Assembly (NCBI GenBank): GCA_009774145.1 | Contig: VSND01000001.1 | Span: 1-64,000, forward strand | DNA from: Lachnospiraceae bacterium | GTDB taxonomy: Bacteria; Bacillota; Clostridia; Lachnospirales; Lachnospiraceae | Direction: 5' to 3' | DNA: 64,000 nucleotides | Part shown: one piece after another, positions 60,317 through 64,000 of the stretch | How the letters are laid out: every line of letters begins with the position of its first letter | Position numbering within the stretch: the first letter of the stretch is position 1 | Program-made: the position numbers and the translations under genes | Notes under the pieces: model-generated | What the model was told of the DNA's origin: nothing | The model's database searches: none | The model's input: only the letters and a program-made list of their open reading frames with translations

Positions 60317-61174
60317 ATGAATATTATATGGATAGACGGCGGGCTTGGCAATCAGATGTTTCAGTATGCACTGGCTTTGAAGATGCAGAGCCTGGGGGTG
60401 CAGATAAAGATTGATGTGACAAAATATGCACAGCATCATGCACACAATGATTTTGAACTGGATCAGGTTTTTGGAATTGTCTGTCCCTTTGCAAAGATAT
60501 CGGAAATACGTCGGATGGGTTATGTGAAAGCAAATCACTGGACTGAATTTTTGAAAAAGACTCCATTATATAAAAAAACGGTTTATAATAATGAATCGTA
60601 CAGATACGATGAGCAGGTTCTGAAACTGGATGGATATTACATAGAGGGTTATTGGCAGAGTGAGAAATATTTTCAGGACATTAAGGAAAAGATAATCGAT
60701 ACTTATCGTTTTCCGGAATTTCCGGCGGGACAGAATACATGGGCGGAGAGGATTCAGAATTCCTGTGCAGTCAGCGTTCATATCCGCCGGGGAGATTATC
60801 TGCAATATCCATACCTTCAGAATATATGTACGCTGAAGTATTATAAGAAGGCCATGGATTATTTCCGGAATAAATTGTCTGAAAAAGCGGAATTTTATAT
60901 TTTTACAAATGATTTTTCGTGGGCAGAGGAACAGTTCACGGAAAGGGACTGCCATTTTGTAAAGGGAAATACAGGAAGGAACAGCTTTCGGGATATGCAG
61001 CTGATGAGTCTGTGCAGACACCATATTGTTGCAAACAGTTCTTTCAGCTGGTGGGGTGCATGGCTGAACCAGAATCCGGATAAGATTGTAATTGCACCAA
61101 AGAGATGGATCAACCATCCGGAGGAAGAGAAAACAGATATTATTCCGGAAAACTGGATCAGAATCAGTGGATGA
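60317..61174 (+). CDS. Family 11 glycosyltransferase (alpha-1,2-fucosyltransferase)
   Basis: About 285 residues from the ATG at 60317 (GGTGG five bases upstream; a GTG at 60308 is less likely). IIWIDGGLGNQMFQYALALK is the family opening, VSVHIRRGDYLQYPYLQNIC carries the donor-binding HxRRGDY, and VANSSFSWWGAWLNQNPDKI the conserved SSFSWWGA. Unlike the transferase at 12302, all three motifs are intact. It should transfer L-fucose from GDP-fucose to a galactose or related unit. It stands alone in housekeeping surroundings, 9 kb from the main glycan genes and behind a tRNA, which hints at separate acquisition. Confidence 0.92.
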   Translation: MNIIWIDGGLGNQMFQYALALKMQSLGVQIKIDVTKYAQHHAHNDFELDQVFGIVCPFAKISEIRRMGYVKANHWTEFLKKTPLYKKTVYNNESYRYDEQVLKLDGYYIEGYWQSEKYFQDIKEKIIDTYRFPEFPAGQNTWAERIQNSCAVSVHIRRGDYLQYPYLQNICTLKYYKKAMDYFRNKLSEKAEFYIFTNDFSWAEEQFTERDCHFVKGNTGRNSFRDMQLMSLCRHHIVANSSFSWWGAWLNQNPDKIVIAPKRWINHPEEEKTDIIPENWIRISG

Positions 61175-61192
61175 CGGACAGGAGAGTGAAAG

Positions 61193-61738
61193 ATGAGAGT
61201 TGGTTTGGGCTATGACGTGCATCGTCTGACAGAAGAGCGTGACCTGATCCTGGGGGGCGTAAAGATTCCGTATGAAAAGGGCCTGCTGGGGCATTCGGAT
61301 GCGGATGTGCTTCTGCATGCGATCATGGATGCATTATTAGGCGCGGCGGCGCTGGGAGATATCGGAAAGCATTTTCCGGATACGGATCCGGCATATAAAG
61401 GAATCTCCAGCCTTCGTCTGCTGGAACATGTGGGAAAGCTTCTGGAGCAGAAACATTATCAGATCGTCAATATTGACGCGACGATTGTCGCCCAGAGGCC
61501 GAAGATGGCGCCGCATATTCCACAGATGGTAAAAAATGTAGCAGAGACGCTGGGGCTTGAGGAAGATCAGGTAAATATAAAAGCAACAACAGAGGAAGGG
61601 CTGGGATTTACCGGAAGCGGAGAAGGGATTGCTTCCCAGGCAATCTGCTCTGTATTCCCGATCGAAGCCTGTATCGATGATGACCGGATGATGGTACGAA
61701 AGGCTTGTGAAGGGTGCAGCGGATGTCCGAAGGATTAA
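61193..61738 (+). CDS. ispF: 2-C-methyl-D-erythritol 2,4-cyclodiphosphate synthase
   Basis: 181 residues; ATG after GGAGAG. Metal site RVGLGYDVHRL (D8, H10) and GLLGHSDADVLLHAIMDALL (H42), IGKHFPDTDPAYKG, NIDATIVAQRPKMAPHI and KATTEEGLGFTGSGEGIASQ: all IspF motifs. It makes the cyclic diphosphate in the MEP isoprenoid pathway, which ultimately supplies undecaprenyl carriers. About 20 residues longer than typical IspF, ending in a cysteine-rich tail (ACEGCSGCPKD); the tail's role is unknown. Overlaps the next gene by 16 bp. Confidence 0.96.
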   Translation: MRVGLGYDVHRLTEERDLILGGVKIPYEKGLLGHSDADVLLHAIMDALLGAAALGDIGKHFPDTDPAYKGISSLRLLEHVGKLLEQKHYQIVNIDATIVAQRPKMAPHIPQMVKNVAETLGLEEDQVNIKATTEEGLGFTGSGEGIASQAICSVFPIEACIDDDRMMVRKACEGCSGCPKD

Positions 61739-62559
61739 AGGAACTGCCGGTCCCCTTTTATCTGCCTTTGGAAAGGAAGATGGAGTCCAGAGAACTTTAT
61801 GAGCAGGTGTTTTATGAGGATACAGAAAAGTTTGTAGATTATTATTATTCCTGCAAAATTCAGGACAATGAGATTCTGGCGTCTGAAGAAGAGGGACAGA
61901 TCGTATCCATGCTGCATTTGAATCCATATCAGATGATTGTGAACGGATATGAACTGAAAAGCAATTATATCGTGGCAGTTGCCACACATAAAGATCACCG
62001 GCATCGGGGATATATGCGTATGCTGCTGGAAAAGGCATTGAAAGATATGTCCTGTCAGGGGATGCCGTTTACGTTTCTGATGCCGGTGAACGAGAGTATC
62101 TATGCGCCTTTTGATTTTGTATGGATCTGTCCTTATACAAAATTGCCCGGACGGGTCATGCAGATGGACATGGAGGCACAGAATCGTTATCTTGCCGCCC
62201 GTTACCAGATGTTCTGCAAAAGGGATGGCCGGTATATGGAATATCAGACGGCTGAGAAGCTGGCAGAAGAAGGAGAACCTGAGCCGGAGAAGATGCCGCC
62301 GTATATGGCGAGGATTACCGATGTATGCCAGATGCTACGGCTGGCAGGCTCCAGAGAGAAGAGAGAGCTGTATCTGCGTGTAAAGGATTCCGTGATTTCT
62401 AAAAATAACGGTTATTTTTTGTGGCATGCTTCAGAGGAAGACAGCAGAGCAGAGAGGCTTGAAACGGTTCCGGACAGACTGGACCTGGAACTGACGGTCG
62501 GCGAGCTTGCCTCCATGATCTTCGGCGGATTCAGGATCTGCCTGTCGGAAGTGGTTTGA
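61723..62559 (+). CDS. GNAT family acetyltransferase (Eis-like)
   Basis: About 278 residues from the ATG at 61723 (AAGGG eight bases before); a GTG at 61714 is possible. GNAT core at residues about 20-125: VSMLHLNPYQMIVNGYELKS, then IVAVATHKDHRHRGYMRMLL, the R-x-x-G-x-M acetyl-CoA loop, and MPVNESIYAPFDF. The C-terminal 130 residues (YMARITDVCQMLRL, LDLELTVGELASMIFGG) resemble the sterol-carrier-like end of Eis-type acetyltransferases. Substrate unknown. Overlap with ispF implies co-transcription, without a clear shared function. Confidence 0.85.
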   Translation: MSEGLKELPVPFYLPLERKMESRELYEQVFYEDTEKFVDYYYSCKIQDNEILASEEEGQIVSMLHLNPYQMIVNGYELKSNYIVAVATHKDHRHRGYMRMLLEKALKDMSCQGMPFTFLMPVNESIYAPFDFVWICPYTKLPGRVMQMDMEAQNRYLAARYQMFCKRDGRYMEYQTAEKLAEEGEPEPEKMPPYMARITDVCQMLRLAGSREKRELYLRVKDSVISKNNGYFLWHASEEDSRAERLETVPDRLDLELTVGELASMIFGGFRICLSEVV

Positions 62560-62562
62560 CAC

Positions 62563-62591
62563 TTGACAAAATCTGCAAAATCTCATATGCT
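62563..62591 (+). promoter_or_regulatory. Promoter of the T-box-cysE-cysS transcript
   Basis: TTGACA (62563-62568), a 17-bp spacer, TATGCT (62586-62591), only 4 bp after the stop of the GNAT gene. A perfect -35 box. Confidence 0.75.
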
Positions 62592-62599
62592 ATATATGT

Positions 62600-62930
62600 A
62601 TCTGGCATTTGAAAATGGCCGGAAAAGTATGATAAACGGCACGGGAATCAAAGCTCTGTGCATGCAGGAATTCAGTGTCGTTTATATAAACACAGATAAA
62701 TGCAGAGAACGAATAGAGTAATCCATCATGTACCATCAGAGAGGGACTGTCATCGGCTGAAAGCAGTTCCAGGCAGCAGGGGATGAACGTGCATTCGGGA
62801 GCAGACAGGGGGAAAGAACAGTATCCCTGTACGCAGGCATGCGTTACATGCTTTGAGTGGAAGGCGTATGCCTTTCAGTAGAGTGGAACCACGGATACCT
62901 TCGTCTCTATTACGGGACGGAGGTTTTTTG
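62600..62930 (+). ncRNA. T-box riboswitch (cysteine) with terminator
   Basis: About 330-base leader. Stem I carries AGAGAGGGAC (about 62739) and the specifier region GAACGTGCATTCGGGAG, where TGC (62790-62792, Cys) is followed by A in the same setting as ACC in the thrS leader. The T-box core GAGTGGAACCACGG is at 62881-62894. The terminator CCTTCGTCTC (62898-62907) / GGGACGGAGG (62914-62923) is followed by TTTTTT. It should sense uncharged tRNA-Cys and control both cysE and cysS. Confidence 0.9.
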
Positions 62931-62956
62931 TATGGCGGACTGGAAAAGGAGCAGTT

Positions 62957-63613
62957 ATGGGGATTATCAGTTATATTAAAGAAGAGATTGAAGTGATCAG
63001 AGAGCGGGATCCGGCGATCAAATCGAACATGGAAGTATTTCTTTATCCCACGTTCCATGCAATCCTGAGATACCGGTTTGCACACAGACTGTATCGGAAC
63101 GGACATTATTTCTGGGCCAGATGGATTTCTCAGCGGACAGCCAGAAAGACCGGCATCGAGATCCACCCGGGGGCGACCATCGGCAAAGGACTGTTTATTG
63201 ATCATGGAACCGGGGTGGTGATCGGAGAGACTGCGGTACTTGGAGATAATGTGACACTGTATCAGGGAGTGACTCTGGGAGGTACAGGGAAAGAACAGGG
63301 AAAGCGCCATCCGACTCTGGAAGACAATGTGATGGTCAGCGCCGGCGCCAAGGTCCTCGGCTCTTTTACGATTGGAGAGAATTCCAAGATCGGCGCCGGA
63401 AGCGTGGTGCTGGGTCCGGTGCCGCCGAACTGTACGGTGGTAGGCATCCCCGGAAGGATCGTGAAAAAAGACAGTATCCGTATCCCGAGAAACGATCTGG
63501 ATCAGGTGAATCTTCCGGATCCGGTGCTGGATGCAATATCTGAACTTCAGGCGGAAAACAGAAAATTACGGGAAGAACTGGACATTATAAAAAGAAAACA
63601 GGAGGAACTGTGA
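62957..63613 (+). CDS. cysE: Serine O-acetyltransferase
   Basis: 218 residues; ATG after AAAAGGAG. Helical N-terminus (IKEEIEVIRERDPAIKSNME), YPTFHAILRYRFAHRLYRNG, then left-handed beta-helix repeats: GIEIHPGATIGKGLFIDHGT (with the catalytic H of IDHG), GVVIGETAVLGDNVTLYQGV, LGGTGKEQGKRHPTLEDNVM. It makes O-acetylserine, the precursor of cysteine. Typical of the short EpsC/CysE form of Firmicutes. One base separates it from cysS, and both sit behind a Cys T-box. Confidence 0.95.
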   Translation: MGIISYIKEEIEVIRERDPAIKSNMEVFLYPTFHAILRYRFAHRLYRNGHYFWARWISQRTARKTGIEIHPGATIGKGLFIDHGTGVVIGETAVLGDNVTLYQGVTLGGTGKEQGKRHPTLEDNVMVSAGAKVLGSFTIGENSKIGAGSVVLGPVPPNCTVVGIPGRIVKKDSIRIPRNDLDQVNLPDPVLDAISELQAENRKLREELDIIKRKQEEL

Positions 63614-63614
63614 T

Positions 63615-64000
63615 ATGATTCGTATTTACAACACTTTATCAAAGAAGAAAGAAGATTTCATACCGCTGGAGGAAGGGAAGGTCCGGATGTATGTGTGCGG
63701 ACCGACGGTCTATAATTTTATCCATATCGGCAATGCGAGACCGATGATCGTATTTGATACGGTCCGCCGTTATATGGAGCACAAGGGGTATGAAGTGAAT
63801 TTTGTATCCAATTTTACCGATGTGGATGACAAGATCATTAAAAAGGCAAATGAAGAGGGAGTATCTGCGGAGAAAATATCCGGAAGATATATCGAAGAGT
63901 GCAAAAAGGATATGGAAGGCATGAACATCCGGCCGGCGACTACGCATCCGCTTGCCACGCAGGAGATCGACGGCATGATCGACATGATTTCCAGCCTGAT
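63615..64000 (+). CDS. cysS: Cysteinyl-tRNA synthetase (5' part, continues beyond window)
   Basis: The first 128 residues are visible. ATG at 63615, with GGAGG at 63601 in the end of cysE. RIYNTLSKKKEDFIPLEEGK, then MYVCGPTVYNFIHIGNARPM: the zinc-ligand cysteine and HIGN signature of class I CysRS; FVSNFTDVDDKIIKKANEEG is the next conserved block. Co-regulated with cysE by the upstream T-box. The KMSKS and anticodon-binding parts lie outside the window. Confidence 0.96.
   Translation, partial: MIRIYNTLSKKKEDFIPLEEGKVRMYVCGPTVYNFIHIGNARPMIVFDTVRRYMEHKGYEVNFVSNFTDVDDKIIKKANEEGVSAEKISGRYIEECKKDMEGMNIRPATTHPLATQEIDGMIDMISSL

Overview
The window reads as one contiguous stretch of a Gram-positive gut-type Bacillota chromosome, most likely a Lachnospiraceae (Blautia/Dorea/Mediterraneibacter-like). 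The grounds are a GH25 lysozyme with long runs of GW..WYY cell-wall-binding repeats, T-box leaders in front of thrS and cysE-cysS, the MEP-pathway gene ispF, GGAGG-type ribosome binding sites with tightly overlapping genes, and consensus sigma-A promoters. Genus and species cannot be fixed from the sequence alone.

Layout. (1) 1-6494: surface proteins. A secreted metallo-beta-lactamase-like/CnaB protein runs off the left edge on the minus strand; divergent from it are a GH25 muramidase and a second cell-wall-binding-repeat protein. (2) 6592-36941: first glycan region, with a polymerase candidate, glycosyltransferases, a Wzx flippase, a PglF-PglE-PglC-like set, a PLP decarboxylase plus ATP-grasp pair, a WbpA/WbpB/WbpE set with an inserted LpxD-like acyltransferase, an adenylating ligase, a second PLP decarboxylase and an acyl carrier protein, then a WecB-like epimerase, an EpsG-like polymerase, membrane proteins and a minus-strand GtrA/GT2 pair. 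(3) 37108-55076: second glycan region, with membrane proteins, a WbaP-type initiating transferase, a GT4/heparinase-like/WecC/bi-domain-oxidoreductase module, a GT14 enzyme and a kinase/HAD/nucleotidyltransferase trio. (4) 55178-64000: housekeeping flank, with a SEC-C protein, a broken AAA-ATPase/nuclease gene, a MITE-like insertion, T-box-thrS, a tRNA-Met with an operator-like palindrome on its promoter, an alpha-1,2-fucosyltransferase, ispF, a GNAT gene, and T-box-cysE-cysS.

How it works together. The genes encode a lipid-linked, flippase/polymerase-type surface polysaccharide locus. It can plausibly make UDP-4-amino-4,6-dideoxy-GlcNAc, UDP-3-amino-GlcNAc-uronic acid, and UDP-ManNAcA (WecB plus WecC). 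The most unusual part is 21487-28899. There the three Wbp enzymes that make a 3-amino uronic acid enclose an amino-acid-adenylating enzyme, a fold-III PLP decarboxylase, a dedicated carrier protein and an LpxD-like (ACP-dependent family) acyltransferase. The set predicts that an amino acid is loaded on the carrier protein, decarboxylated there in the manner of butirosin BtrJ/BtrI/BtrK, and transferred to the 3-amino group of the sugar. A second candidate novel cassette is the nucleotidyltransferase-kinase fusion, HAD phosphatase and nucleotidyltransferase at 52287-55076, which may activate a phospho-substituent for the glycan.
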